Shown: positions 7,523 to 14,485 of the stretch, one piece after another
Layout of the letters: the number at the start of each line of letters is the position of its first letter
How positions within the stretch are numbered: position 1 is the stretch's first letter
Source of the DNA: an uncultured Oscillospiraceae bacterium
GTDB lineage: Bacteria > Bacillota > Clostridia > Oscillospirales > Oscillospiraceae
Assembly (NCBI GenBank): GCA_944386975.1
Contig: CALXDC010000017.1
Coordinates: forward strand, 1-46,749
Direction: 5' to 3'
DNA length: 46,749 nt
The notes under the pieces: generated by a model
Database searches by the model: none
Told to the model about the DNA's origin: nothing
What the model saw: the letters and a program-made list of their open reading frames with translations, nothing else
Program-made: the position numbers and the translations under genes

Positions 7523-8380
7523 TTAAGCGGAGAGGCGTCGCGCCAGCGGCGCCTCTCCAGTTTTTAACTGGATGCGCTCATGGTTGTAGAAGTAAATATA
7601 GCGATCAATCAACTCATTGGCCTGTGAGAAGGTAGCTGGTTTGCGGCGGTAAATACATTCTGTTTTGAGGATAGAGAAGAAATTCTCCGCCATTGCATTG
7701 TCATAGGGGTTTCCACGTCTTGACATAGACGGCGTAATGCCGTATGTTTGAGTTAGCTCAAAATATGCTTGTGAGGCGTACTGAGCACCTTGGTCGCTGT
7801 GGAGCTGCAACTCCGCAGCGACCTTCTTTTTCTCCTGCTTCATTGCCAGATGAATGGTGTCCAGAACCAGATTCACCGTTTGTTCCGTTCCGGTTTTGTA
7901 GGCCACAATGCTGTTGTCATAGAGGTCCCGGATCATGGACAGGTATAGCACGCCCTGATTGGTGTGGATGTAAGAGATGTCCGTTACCCATTTGCTGTTG
8001 GGCTTGTCTGCGTGAAAGTCCCTATTCAGCAGATTCTTGTACTTGTGTACCTGCTGCCCCATCTGCTGCCATTTCCTGGGTCGGCGGATTTCAGACAACA
8101 GGTCATACTTCTTCATAATTCTAAGTACAGTTTTGGGATTGCGGAAGATATTCCGGCTTTTCAACCATAGCCACATCCGTCGGTACCCGTAGGTGCGAAA
8201 ACTGCGTTCCCGCTGTTGTGCGATGAGTTCTGCAAGAGCTGCGTCCTTTTCCGGCTTGCCAAGGCGATGGACAAAGGCATAGTAGCCGCTTCTGGATACT
8301 CCGAAGAATTTGCACATGACTGCTACGGGATACTCTGTTTTGTGACGATAGATGATATGATACTTTACCTTTGCCCTCAC
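7523..8380 (-). CDS. IS3-family transposase OrfB (DDE integrase core)
   Basis: A 285-residue catalytic transposase subunit. It has an HTH_21-like N-terminal part (FGVSRSGYYAFVHR, about residues 24-37) and an rve integrase core. The DDE residues are visible as Asp in WVTDISYI, Asp in LHSDQGAQYAS and Glu in NAMAENFFSILKTE. The start is GTG at 8380, overlapping the OrfA stop (GTGA), so expression is by translational coupling or by frameshifting from OrfA. No obvious A-rich slippery heptamer is present at the overlap. The protein appears full length, so the element may still be mobile. Confidence 0.92.
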   Translation of the reverse strand: MRAKVKYHIIYRHKTEYPVAVMCKFFGVSRSGYYAFVHRLGKPEKDAALAELIAQQRERSFRTYGYRRMWLWLKSRNIFRNPKTVLRIMKKYDLLSEIRRPRKWQQMGQQVHKYKNLLNRDFHADKPNSKWVTDISYIHTNQGVLYLSMIRDLYDNSIVAYKTGTEQTVNLVLDTIHLAMKQEKKKVAAELQLHSDQGAQYASQAYFELTQTYGITPSMSRRGNPYDNAMAENFFSILKTECIYRRKPATFSQANELIDRYIYFYNHERIQLKTGEAPLARRLSA

Positions 8381-8691
8381 TTCCTTCCTGTGAAGCGCAG
8401 AAAATCCCGCAGTAGTTTATTTTCCATGCGAAGCCGTTGGATCTCATAGGCCTGCTCTGCCACAAGGTCTCTTGGCGCAGCATCTTTTCTCGGCCGTCCT
8501 TTCGGCCGTGGGCGGATTCCGGCTTCCAGCTTTCGTTCTTTTTGGCACTCACGCTTAAGTAGTCTTTTTACCACCTGCTTATCCCGGAAACCATAGTATT
8601 CTGCGACTTCCCGTTGTGTTTTCCCCTCTGCCAGCATGGACTTGATCTCTGGCAGCAGCACTTGAACATGTGTGTAATTTCGTTTCTTCAT
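8377..8691 (-). CDS. IS3-family transposase OrfA (HTH protein)
   Basis: A 104-residue helix-turn-helix protein that binds the element's ends. The HTH is in the first half (GKTQREVAEYYGFRDKQVVKR), followed by a basic GRPRKD region and a C-terminal leucine-rich helix (EIQRLRMENKLLRDFL), the typical OrfA dimerisation zipper. It is followed by OrfB with a 4-nt overlap. A long hairpin sits just upstream of its start. Confidence 0.9.
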   Translation of the reverse strand: MKKRNYTHVQVLLPEIKSMLAEGKTQREVAEYYGFRDKQVVKRLLKRECQKERKLEAGIRPRPKGRPRKDAAPRDLVAEQAYEIQRLRMENKLLRDFLRFTGRK

Positions 8692-8698
8692 GACAAAA

Positions 8699-8733
8699 CC
8701 CCCTGATGTAGTCTATTTTCCTACATCAGGGGG
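8699..8733 (-). other. Hairpin upstream of OrfA within the IS
   Basis: CCCCCTGATGTAG (8699-8711) and CTACATCAGGGGG (8721-8733) form a perfect 13-bp stem in the OrfA leader. In many insertion sequences such a hairpin blocks expression from transcripts entering from outside by terminating them or hiding the ribosome site. That role is inferred here. Confidence 0.6.
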
Positions 8734-8735
8734 CC

Positions 8736-8769
8736 TTTTGTCACTGTCCAGTTTTACTGGACCTGTTCA
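8736..8769. repeat. Right terminal inverted repeat of the IS3 element
   Basis: Read inward on the - strand, this begins TGAACAG, then CCAG, and later GGACAGT and ACAAAA, matching the left end (7462-7494) at these blocks with a variable A/T-rich centre. Confidence 0.85.
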
Positions 8770-8772
8770 CTT
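8770..8772. repeat. Right copy of 3-bp target site duplication (CTT)
   Basis: This CTT directly follows the right end of the IS3 element and matches 7459-7461. The interrupted permease frame continues at 8773. Confidence 0.85.
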
Positions 8773-9698
8773 CCTACCAGTGGAGCCTTCTATGCCATTA
8801 TCATATTTGTTGTTGCCTTCTCTCTGACCGCCGACAACTACCTGTCTGTCGGGAATCTCATCAATCTTCTCAGACAGGCCAGCGCCTTCTGCATCATCAC
8901 AGCGTGCCTTTTCCTGGCGCTTTTGACTGGGCAGAATGATTTGTCCGTTGGCGCCACAGCAAGTCTCAGCTCGGTGGTGGCGGCTCTTGCACTGCAGGGT
9001 GGATATGGCGTGGGAGCGGCAATCTGCCTCTCGCTGGTTATCGGTGTGGCGATGGGCGCATGCAACGGCGTTCTCATCAGCCGGACAAACATTGCCCCGT
9101 TTATTATCACGTTTGCTACCATGAGCATCGGCGAAAGCCTGGGCCTGATTATTACGGGCGGACATACGGTTCCGGTGAACGAACCTGTGATTCTTGCCAT
9201 TTCCGGCTATCTTGTTTTTGGCACCCTGCCGGTCTGTGTGGTCATTACGCTGATCATCTTCCTGATTCTGTGGTATGTCATGAAAAAACGGCCGTTTGGC
9301 ACAGCGCTATATGCCATCGGCGGAAATACTGAGGCTGCCACGGCCTCCGGTATCAATGTGCCCAGACATAAATTCATTGTATATATCGTCAATGGCATAT
9401 TGGCGGCGATTGCCGGATTGATTCTGGTGGCGCGTATCGGCACAGCCAACCCGACCCAGGGAATCGGACTTGAGTTCGAGGGCATCTGCGGTGCGGTCCT
9501 TGGCGGAACAGCGCTTTCCGGCGGCCGCGGATCGATCGGCAACGCATTTCTCGGCGCCTTTGCCATTGCCATCATGAAAAACGGGTTGAATATGCTTGGG
9601 ATGAAAACCGGCTATCAGATGATTGTCCTCGGTACAATGGTCGTTGTCATCATGGCCTTGGATGCGGTAACGAACGCCGTGAAAGGAGGACGGGCAAA

Positions 9699-10652
9699 AT
9701 GACAAAGAGAAAGGCGCTTATGTCAGAGCTGTCGCGCCCTCTGCTGGTCGTGCTGCTGTGCTTTATTATTGCGATCATCGAGCCGAGATTCCTTCAACGC
9801 TCCAACATCCTGAATGTTCTGCGCCAGGCATCTATGCTGCTGATGATGTCCATCGGTATGCTGTTTGTCATGCTGCTTGGACGGGGCATGGATCTGTCCA
9901 TCGGCGCAACCTTGTCCATGACAAGCTGTTTTGCCGCGACAATCATGAGCATCAACACCAAAAGCGTTCCGATGATGCTGCTTGGTATGCTGGTCGGCTT
10001 GGGGCTTGGCGCAGTGATCGGCTATATCAACGGCGCGTTGGTTGCGTATTTCAATCTGCCGGCCATGCTGGTGACGTACGGTACGCGGCAGGTGATACGA
10101 GGAATTGCCTATCTGCTCATGAGCGAAACCGTCATACGCAGGATGCCGGACTTTATTACCTTCATTGGAACGGGCAATTTTCTTGGAATCAGCATGCCCA
10201 TCTGGATTTCGGTAATCTTTACAATTATTGTCGCGCTGGCCTTGACACGAACTTCGTTTGGCAGACGCTTCTTCTTGGTGGGAGCCAATGACAAAGCCGC
10301 TACGTTTTCCGGCATCAATGCGAAGTCCACCATCATTTGGGGATTTGTTTTGAATGCGCTTTTTGCAACATTGGCCGGATTCATATACATAGGCCGCCTG
10401 AGCGCCGCGGAGGCGCAGATTGGCGAGGATTTCCATTTCAATGCCATCGCGGCCTGCGCCATCGGCGGTGTGTCGTTTAACGGAGGCGTGGGAAGCCCCT
10501 ACGGCGTTGTCTGCGGCGCGCTGATTCTGCAGCTGCTGCAAAACGCCATGAACCTGATGGGCGTTGACGCCAACTGGAATAAGTTTGTTCAGGGTACCGC
10601 CATCATTATCGCAGCGTTGATTGATTATTTTGCCCGGCGGAAGCAAAAATAG
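9699..10652 (+). CDS. Sugar ABC transporter permease (RbsC/BPD_transp_2 family)
   Basis: A 317-residue hydrophobic permease of the ribose/xylose/galactose ABC class, with about ten membrane segments. Family segments include LLGRGMDLSIGATLSMTS, FGRRFFLVGANDKAATFSGIN (the cytoplasmic EAA-like loop) and IGGVSFNGGVGSPYG. Its ATG overlaps the stop of the upstream permease (ATGA), so the two are translationally coupled and probably form a heterodimeric channel. The upstream partner is split by an IS element and the ATPase is truncated, so this intact gene is likely stranded in a dead transporter. Confidence 0.9.
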   Translation: MTKRKALMSELSRPLLVVLLCFIIAIIEPRFLQRSNILNVLRQASMLLMMSIGMLFVMLLGRGMDLSIGATLSMTSCFAATIMSINTKSVPMMLLGMLVGLGLGAVIGYINGALVAYFNLPAMLVTYGTRQVIRGIAYLLMSETVIRRMPDFITFIGTGNFLGISMPIWISVIFTIIVALALTRTSFGRRFFLVGANDKAATFSGINAKSTIIWGFVLNALFATLAGFIYIGRLSAAEAQIGEDFHFNAIAACAIGGVSFNGGVGSPYGVVCGALILQLLQNAMNLMGVDANWNKFVQGTAIIIAALIDYFARRKQK

Positions 10653-10686
10653 TACCAACCGAAAGCAGAACCCATAGTCACGGTTT

Positions 10687-10709
10687 CTATCGATGCATAC
10701 ACATCGTAG
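10687..10709 (+). other. Intercistronic hairpin between permease and binding protein
   Basis: CTA-CGATG (from 10687) and CATCG-TAG (to 10709) can pair into a roughly 8-bp stem with one bulged base. Hairpins at this point in ABC operons often stabilise the downstream binding-protein message or reduce readthrough. No T-run follows. Confidence 0.4.
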
Positions 10710-10737
10710 GAATAAAATTGATTGAGGAGGAACCGAT

Positions 10738-11736
10738 ATGAAAAAAAGTTTTGCATTGCTCTTGGCCCTTGTCATGTCCATTTGTTTGGTAGCGTGCTCC
10801 AATGCAGCGGAGACGGGGGGGAACAACAATCCGCAGGGCGACACCGGTGAGTCGGGATCCGATATCACCATCGGTATTTTTGTAAAGGACAATACCAACC
10901 CGTTCTGGCGCTATGTGGTCAGCGGCGCCATGCAGGCCGGTGAGGACCTGGGCATCGAGGTGGTGGAGTATACGCCGGCTGTGGCCCAGAATGTTGAGCA
11001 GCAGGTCTCTCTGATGCAGGATGCGATTCAGAGCGGGATTGACGGAATCGCGGTGTGCGCCATTGACTCCGATTCCTTGATGGACAGCTGCAAGCAGGCT
11101 ATGGAGGCGGGAATTGTAGTGGTTCCCTTCAACTCCAGAATGGATGAGCTCGGCTGCGAGACCTTCGTGGGAATTGACAACTATGAAGCCCAGATGCTCA
11201 TTATGGAGGAGCTTTACGAGCAGCTCGGCGGTGAAGGCAAGGTCGTGATTCTGGAGGGCAACCTGGGCGGATATGTCAACAATGTGCGAATGGAGGCGAT
11301 TACCGATTTCCTGGAGGAGCATCCTTCCCTTGAAGTGGTCGCCGACCAGTCCGGCGATGGCCAGCGCGAGTTGACCATGACGGTCATGGAGAATATTCTC
11401 CAGTCCTGCGATGAGATTGATGCCGTCATCTGCCATAACGACAACATGGCCATGGGCGCATATCAGGCGATTCTGGCTGCCGATCGTGTGGGCGAGATGA
11501 TTATCACGGGATTTGACGCCCAGGAGGAGTGCATCCTCTCCATGATTGAGGACGATCCTCCGCGGGTTGACATCACCGTTGATCAGGCGCCCTACAGCCA
11601 GGGCTACCTCTCCGTGGAAGCGGCGTACAAGCTGATCATGGGCGAAGAGGTGGATGCGGAAATCCCCACCGGCGGTACCATTGTCACGCCTGAGAATGCC
11701 CAGGAAGTGTACGATAACTTCTACACGGTGCGATAA
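10738..11736 (+). CDS. Sugar ABC transporter substrate-binding lipoprotein (RbsB type)
   Basis: A 332-residue type I periplasmic-binding-fold lipoprotein. It has a signal peptide with lipobox LVAC (cysteine about residue 20), a short Gly/Asn linker, then Peripla_BP_4 segments such as IFVKDNTNPFWRYVVSGA, a conserved AVICHNDNMAMGAYQAI and a late TGFDAQEECI. Such proteins capture a hexose or pentose (or related polyol/acid) outside the membrane. ATG 10738 follows TTGAGGAGG. The 3' end contains a 19-bp tandem duplication that supplies the present stop codon. The protein itself looks functional, but its ATPase and one permease are broken. Confidence 0.9.
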   Translation: MKKSFALLLALVMSICLVACSNAAETGGNNNPQGDTGESGSDITIGIFVKDNTNPFWRYVVSGAMQAGEDLGIEVVEYTPAVAQNVEQQVSLMQDAIQSGIDGIAVCAIDSDSLMDSCKQAMEAGIVVVPFNSRMDELGCETFVGIDNYEAQMLIMEELYEQLGGEGKVVILEGNLGGYVNNVRMEAITDFLEEHPSLEVVADQSGDGQRELTMTVMENILQSCDEIDAVICHNDNMAMGAYQAILAADRVGEMIITGFDAQEECILSMIEDDPPRVDITVDQAPYSQGYLSVEAAYKLIMGEEVDAEIPTGGTIVTPENAQEVYDNFYTVR

Positions 11737-11748
11737 CTTCTACACGGT
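11712..11748 (+). repeat. Tandem 19-bp duplication at the end of the binding-protein gene
   Basis: The 18-nt string CGATAACTTCTACACGGT occurs at 11712-11729 and again at 11731-11748, separated by one base. Because 19 is not a multiple of three, the second copy changes frame and creates the TAA at 11734-11736. Without it the frame would continue for about 19 more codons. Confidence 0.8.
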
Positions 11749-11815
11749 TTCGCAAGCAATCCTGGTTTCACGCTGCGGGTTGCATGGATTTCCCGGATTA
11801 ACATAGGCAAAGGAG

Positions 11816-11857
11816 AAGGTGGCGCGGTGAATCAGAAATGATACGCCGCGCCACCTT
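11816..11857 (+). terminator. GC-rich hairpin, possible weak terminator
   Basis: AAGGTGGCGCGG (11816-11827) and CCGCGCCACCTT (11846-11857) form a perfect 12-bp stem. The following bases (TAAAACCG) are poor in T, so termination may be partial or only in the reverse direction. It lies between the ABC transporter and the oxidoreductase genes. Confidence 0.5.
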
Positions 11858-11940
11858 TAAAACCGATTTCACCGCCGCTGTGTTTGGTTCCCTTCGTACC
11901 AAAGATACCTGCTGCGGCGATGCGTGGAGGATATGACAAG

Positions 11941-13125
11941 ATGAAGACTCTCAATGTTGCGATTATTGGCGCCGCAGGCTGGATTGGAAGCGTGCATGCC
12001 GAATGCTATACGCGGCTCAACGTCCTTGTTCCCGATGCCAAGGTTGTGCTGCACACAGCCGTTGATGTGGTGGAGGAAAATGCGAAGAAAATTGCGCAGC
12101 AGCTGAATTTTCTCAAATATACCACGGATTATCACGATGTGATCAACGATCCGGAGGTGGATATCGTCGATATCTGCTGCAACAACAATTTTCATAAGGA
12201 AATTGCCATCCAGGCGGCCAATGCCGGGAAGCATGTTTTCTGTGAAAAACCGCTGGCCATGACGGAGAGCGACGCATGGGAGATGGTGGAGACGGCGCAG
12301 CGGAATCATGTGATCAACGGGTGCAATTTGGTATATCGGAAATATCCGGGCGTGGCCTTTATCAAAAACCTGATTGAAGAGGGAAAGCTCGGCAAGCTCT
12401 ACTATATCAAAATTCTCATCGAGCAGGATTCCCACGCGGATCCTCTGGATATGCATGCCTGGCTCTTCAACCGCGCCAAAGCCGGAGGCGGCACAATTGT
12501 CACCAACGGAACCCATCCCATTGATCTGTGCCGGTATTTGATGGGGGACTATGCGGAGGTCTGTGCCGTCAGTGAGACCTTCATCAAGGAGCGCCCCAAA
12601 TTTGATCCCTCCCAGATCGGTATGGCGGGCAGCCGGACTTTTATTGAGAAACGCCCGGATATCATTGCGGGAGAGACGGAGAAGGTGGATGTGGACGATG
12701 CCACCGCCGCGCTGATTCGCTTTAAGGAAGGCGGCTTCGGCGTGCTGGTTTCCACCTGGGCCAAGCAGGGAACGCGGCACAACGTGGGATTTGAGGTGGT
12801 CGGCAGCAACGGCAGCGCCATCTTCAATACGGAGCGGCTGAACGAAGTGCAGCTCTATATCCACGATCATGACGATCGTTCCCGGATCGGATACACCACC
12901 ATCTTTCTTGGAAACGAGCACCCGTACGGTGAGCTTACCAATATGAAATCGGGGTCCGGCATCGGCGGGAAGGACGTCTTTACCATTGCGATGAAGGATT
13001 TTGTGGAGAGTGTCATTGCCGGAAAGCCTATGAGCCCCAGCTTTTACGACGGATATGTGGCCGTCCGGTATCTCAAGCGGATCCAGCAATCTGCGGATGA
13101 GCATCGGTGGGTCAGCGCGGAATAA
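11941..13125 (+). CDS. Gfo/Idh/MocA-family NAD(P)-dependent oxidoreductase
   Basis: A 394-residue protein with an N-terminal Rossmann domain (IIGAAGWIGSVHAE, about residues 8-21) and the family's EKP segment (VFCEKPLAMTESDAWEMV, about 99-116) where the catalytic lysine lies. A C-terminal alpha/beta substrate domain follows. Family members oxidise or reduce sugars, inositols and sugar acids, mostly with NAD(P). ATG 11941 is preferred to an upstream in-frame start because GTGGAGG sits at about 11930-11936. The molybdenum hydroxylase genes follow 19 nt later, so it is probably one operon with them. Confidence 0.85.
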   Translation: MKTLNVAIIGAAGWIGSVHAECYTRLNVLVPDAKVVLHTAVDVVEENAKKIAQQLNFLKYTTDYHDVINDPEVDIVDICCNNNFHKEIAIQAANAGKHVFCEKPLAMTESDAWEMVETAQRNHVINGCNLVYRKYPGVAFIKNLIEEGKLGKLYYIKILIEQDSHADPLDMHAWLFNRAKAGGGTIVTNGTHPIDLCRYLMGDYAEVCAVSETFIKERPKFDPSQIGMAGSRTFIEKRPDIIAGETEKVDVDDATAALIRFKEGGFGVLVSTWAKQGTRHNVGFEVVGSNGSAIFNTERLNEVQLYIHDHDDRSRIGYTTIFLGNEHPYGELTNMKSGSGIGGKDVFTIAMKDFVESVIAGKPMSPSFYDGYVAVRYLKRIQQSADEHRWVSAE

Positions 13126-13144
13126 TCTCAAAGGAGAGTCTTTC

Positions 13145-14020
13145 ATGACGCAGGATATCAAAGTTGTTTCTCCGGGAAACCTGGCGGAGGCGCTGCAGAT
13201 TTTGGAAAACGATCCGGGTGTTACGCCCATTGCCGGCGGGACGGAATTGGTTGGCGCTGTGCGGAGCGGAAAAAGGCGCCCGGGGGTTTTCCTGGATTTG
13301 GACCATTTGGGGCTGGATCGGATATCGCTGCGGGAAAACGAGGTGGAGCTGGGCGCAATGATGACGATGTCCCAGGTGATCGCATGTGAGCAGCTGAAGG
13401 GCGCCCCGTGGTCCCTTCTGCCCCGCGCGCTGTCTCAGATTGCCTCCTGGCAAATCCGCAATGTGGCCACAATCGGCGGCAGCCTTGCCGGCGGAATCCC
13501 GGGACTTGACGGGACATCCGCCCTGCTGGCGCTGAACGCAGGGGTAAAGCTGCAAAGCACGCGCGGCGCTTGCGTCATCCCTTTGTCGGACTTCTTTCTC
13601 GGACCGATGCGCACGCGATGCGGGCCGGGGGAGCTGATCACCGCCCTTGTATTGCCGAAGCCGCCGGCGGGGGGGCAGTGGTACACCTGCTTCCGGAAAA
13701 TCGGCGTCCGCAAGGCATACGCCATGCCGATTGTGAACATGGCGTCTGTGCTCTCGGTGCAGGACGGCGTTGTTTGCTCCTGGCGGCTTGCGGTGGGCGG
13801 GGCGGCCAAAATCTCCCTGCTGCTGAATCGGACGGCGGCCCTTGCCGTAGGGAAGCCTCTGGACGCGGTGAACCTGGAGGAGCTGGAAAACTGCCTGCAG
13901 CAAGAGATTGCGCCGTCAGATTCCCTCCATGGCAGCGCGGCGTATAAGAGAATTTTGTGCCGCAACCTGCTTCGGGAGATATGGGAGGAGCTGCTGGCAG
14001 AGGAGGCGAGGGTGGAATGA
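13145..14020 (+). CDS. Molybdenum hydroxylase FAD subunit (CoxM/XdhB type)
   Basis: A 291-residue FAD-binding subunit of the xanthine dehydrogenase/CO dehydrogenase family. The flavin-binding motifs are seen as PIAGGTELVGAVRSG (about residues 30-44) and a TIGGSLAGGIPG-like segment (about 112-123). Its role is to pass electrons from the iron-sulfur subunit to NAD or another acceptor. ATG 13145 has AAAGGAG upstream; the longer frame overlaps the oxidoreductase. The stop overlaps the next start (ATGATG), so the M and S subunits are translationally coupled. Confidence 0.88.
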   Translation: MTQDIKVVSPGNLAEALQILENDPGVTPIAGGTELVGAVRSGKRRPGVFLDLDHLGLDRISLRENEVELGAMMTMSQVIACEQLKGAPWSLLPRALSQIASWQIRNVATIGGSLAGGIPGLDGTSALLALNAGVKLQSTRGACVIPLSDFFLGPMRTRCGPGELITALVLPKPPAGGQWYTCFRKIGVRKAYAMPIVNMASVLSVQDGVVCSWRLAVGGAAKISLLLNRTAALAVGKPLDAVNLEELENCLQQEIAPSDSLHGSAAYKRILCRNLLREIWEELLAEEARVE

Positions 14021-14475
14021 TGCTTCATTTCGTTGTAAACGGCAAGGAGACGCAGCTGGAAGTTGCCGACGGCGACTTGCTGCTGGATGTTTTGCGAGAC
14101 CGGCTTGGGCTGCGCTCGGTCAAGCGAGGATGTGAAACCGGTGATTGCGGGGCCTGCACAGTGCTGATAGACGGCCTGCCGGTGGATTCCTGCATCTATC
14201 CCGCCTTTCGTGCGGAGGGAAAGCACATTTTGACGGTGGAGGGGCTGGGGACGCCCGGCAATCTGCATCCGCTGCAAAAAAATTTCAGAGAGCTGCTTGC
14301 TGCGCAGTGCGGTTTTTGCACGCCGGGAATGCTGCTGACGGCAAAGGCCCTGCTGGATCGCTGCAAATCCCCCTCCGAAGAGGAGATTCGGCAGCACATT
14401 TACGGAAACCTCTGCCGCTGCACGGGGTATCAGAAAATCGTGGAAGCCATCCGGAAGACAAGCGCAGAACAGTAG
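14017..14475 (+). CDS. Molybdenum hydroxylase [2Fe-2S] subunit (CoxS/XdhC type)
   Basis: A 152-residue iron-sulfur subunit. The plant-ferredoxin-like cluster site is GCETGDCGACTV plus a later cysteine in VDSC. The second, all-helical cluster site is QCGFCTPGM and NLCRCTGY. All eight expected cysteines are visible. ATG 14017 overlaps the previous stop; ATG 14020 is an equally possible start. It carries electrons from the Mo site to FAD. The length is normal for the family. Confidence 0.92.
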   Translation: MMLHFVVNGKETQLEVADGDLLLDVLRDRLGLRSVKRGCETGDCGACTVLIDGLPVDSCIYPAFRAEGKHILTVEGLGTPGNLHPLQKNFRELLAAQCGFCTPGMLLTAKALLDRCKSPSEEEIRQHIYGNLCRCTGYQKIVEAIRKTSAEQ

Positions 14476-14485
14476 GAGAACAGCC

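Larger units (their letters stand above)
7462..8769 (-). mobile_element. IS3-family insertion sequence, 1308 bp
   Basis: A complete IS3-family element with related terminal inverted repeats. The left end (7462-7494) begins TGAACAGCCCCAG and continues to GGACAGTACAAAA. The right end, read inward from 8769, begins TGAACAGGTCCAG and continues to GGACAGTGACAAAA. It carries orfA and orfB on the - strand, both apparently intact, and is flanked by a CTT duplication. It lies inside codon 12/13 of an ABC permease gene, antisense to it. Confidence 0.92.
7426..9702 (+). pseudogene. Sugar ABC transporter permease (RbsC type) split by an IS3 element
   Basis: The permease starts at ATG 7426 (GGAGG upstream, overlapping the ATPase stop) and reads 12 codons to 7461, where the IS begins. 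After the IS and the duplicated CTT the same frame resumes at 8773 and runs to the stop at 9702. The rejoined gene would encode about 321 residues, normal for a BPD_transp_2 permease with about 8-10 membrane segments. Recognisable parts are LTGQNDLSVGATASLSS, SIGESLGLIITGG and GGTALSGGRGSIGN. The downstream frame could still be read from an internal TTG at 8923, but it would lack the first transmembrane segments and a proper ribosome site. The end overlaps the next permease by four bases (ATGA). Confidence 0.9.
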
